A stretch of 14,044 bases of DNA from Pseudomonadota bacterium. GTDB taxonomy: Bacteria > Pseudomonadota > Alphaproteobacteria > Sphingomonadales > Sphingomonadaceae. Below are positions 13,646 through 14,044 of the stretch, piece by piece. The stretch covers positions 1 through 14,044 of the forward strand of contig JARXKR010000044.1 in NCBI GenBank assembly GCA_030271565.1. The letters run 5' to 3'. The number at the start of each line of letters is the position of its first letter. The stretch's first letter is position 1. The translations under genes and the position numbers were made by a program. Below the pieces are notes generated by a model. It ran no database searches. It had not been told where the DNA came from and saw only the letters and a program-made list of their open reading frames with translations.

Positions 13646-14044
13646 TCATATTGCGGCGGCGATCGCCCCCGCTAACCGCTCGATACCGCGCGCATCTTCG
13701 GCGTCGAACCGGGCAAGGTCGGGACTGTCGAGATCGATCACTGCGATCACTACGCCGTCACGCTTGACCGGGACCACCAACTCGGATGCACTCGCCGCGT
13801 CGCAGGCGATATGCCCGGGGAAGGCGTGGACATCGGCGACCAACTGGGTCTCGCCGCTCGCTGCGGCGGTGCCGCATACACCCTGGCCAAACGGAATGCG
13901 GATGCAGGCGGCCGCGCCCTGGAACGGGCCAAGCACCAGCTCACCGTTCACCACCCGGTAGAAGCCGGCCCAGTTGAGCCGCGGCACGTATTGCCACACC
14001 AGCGCAGCGACATTGGCCATGTTGGCGACCGAATCGGGCTCTCC
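13646..14044 (-). CDS. msrC: Free methionine-R-sulfoxide reductase (fRMsr, GAF domain), 5' end outside the window
   Basis: fRMsr reduces free methionine-R-sulfoxide in the cytoplasm with thioredoxin-type recycling of a disulfide, a repair step after oxidative stress. The reading frame stays open through the right edge (EPDSVANMANVAAL at the margin), so the ATG at 14020 is probably internal; family members have more residues before this point. The GAF fold is marked by NWAGFYRV, GPFQGAAACIRIPFGQGVCG and VHAFPGHIACDAASASEL. The three family cysteines are present (numbered from that ATG: 39, 49, 73), with the same 10 and 24 spacing as Cys84, Cys94 and Cys118 in E. coli, so the enzyme should be active. 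The C-terminus ends normally (ERLAGAIAAAI). It lies 149 bases upstream of the glycine-zipper gene on the same strand. Confidence 0.93.
   Translation of the reverse strand, partial: GEPDSVANMANVAALVWQYVPRLNWAGFYRVVNGELVLGPFQGAAACIRIPFGQGVCGTAAASGETQLVADVHAFPGHIACDAASASELVVPVKRDGVVIAVIDLDSPDLARFDAEDARGIERLAGAIAAAI

Noticed and set aside
12935..13675. 246-codon plus-strand open frame in a second frame over the same gene
   Set aside because: Arginine-rich composition expected of a frame-shifted shadow; competes with a well-supported gene.

Overview
The window is high-GC and its gene content fits an alphaproteobacterium, most likely of the order Sphingomonadales. This rests on the block mnmE-mnmG-rsmG-parA-parB, the DUF6489-type gene beside it, the alphaproteobacterial form of the ParB sites, and a DUF4402 protein; no 16S gene or other taxonomic marker is present. 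The parAB genes and four parS sites within 2.5 kb suggest that the window lies near the chromosome origin.

Layout. (1) 1-1072, minus strand: a dienelactone hydrolase-family gene translationally coupled to an NTF2/SnoaL-like gene that runs off the left edge. (2) 1172-7014, plus strand: a small DUF6489-type gene, then mnmE, mnmG, rsmG, parA and parB. The last three junctions are 4-base start/stop overlaps. MnmE and MnmG together modify the wobble uridine of tRNAs, RsmG methylates 16S rRNA, and ParA/ParB segregate the chromosome. Four perfect 16-bp parS palindromes lie in this block: two between mnmE and mnmG and two inside the rsmG reading frame. (3) 7015-11435, plus strand: a compact surface-fibre locus with a secreted DUF4402 protein (probable pilin), a PapD-like periplasmic chaperone and an usher-like outer-membrane protein. 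The leader of the DUF4402 gene can form a three-helix pseudoknot ending just before the ribosome binding site. An intrinsic terminator separates subunit from chaperone, and a GC-rich hairpin covers the chaperone ribosome binding site. This is the most unusual part of the window. (4) 11536-12690, plus strand: an acyl-CoA dehydrogenase of the long-chain type, ended by a strong hairpin shared with the convergent gene. (5) 12750-14044, minus strand: a secreted glycine-zipper protein and a free methionine-R-sulfoxide reductase (GAF domain) that runs off the right edge.

There is no CRISPR array, tRNA, rRNA, insertion sequence or prophage gene. No gap between genes exceeds about 190 bases. The main candidate for something new is the fimbria-like locus with its structured leader RNA.
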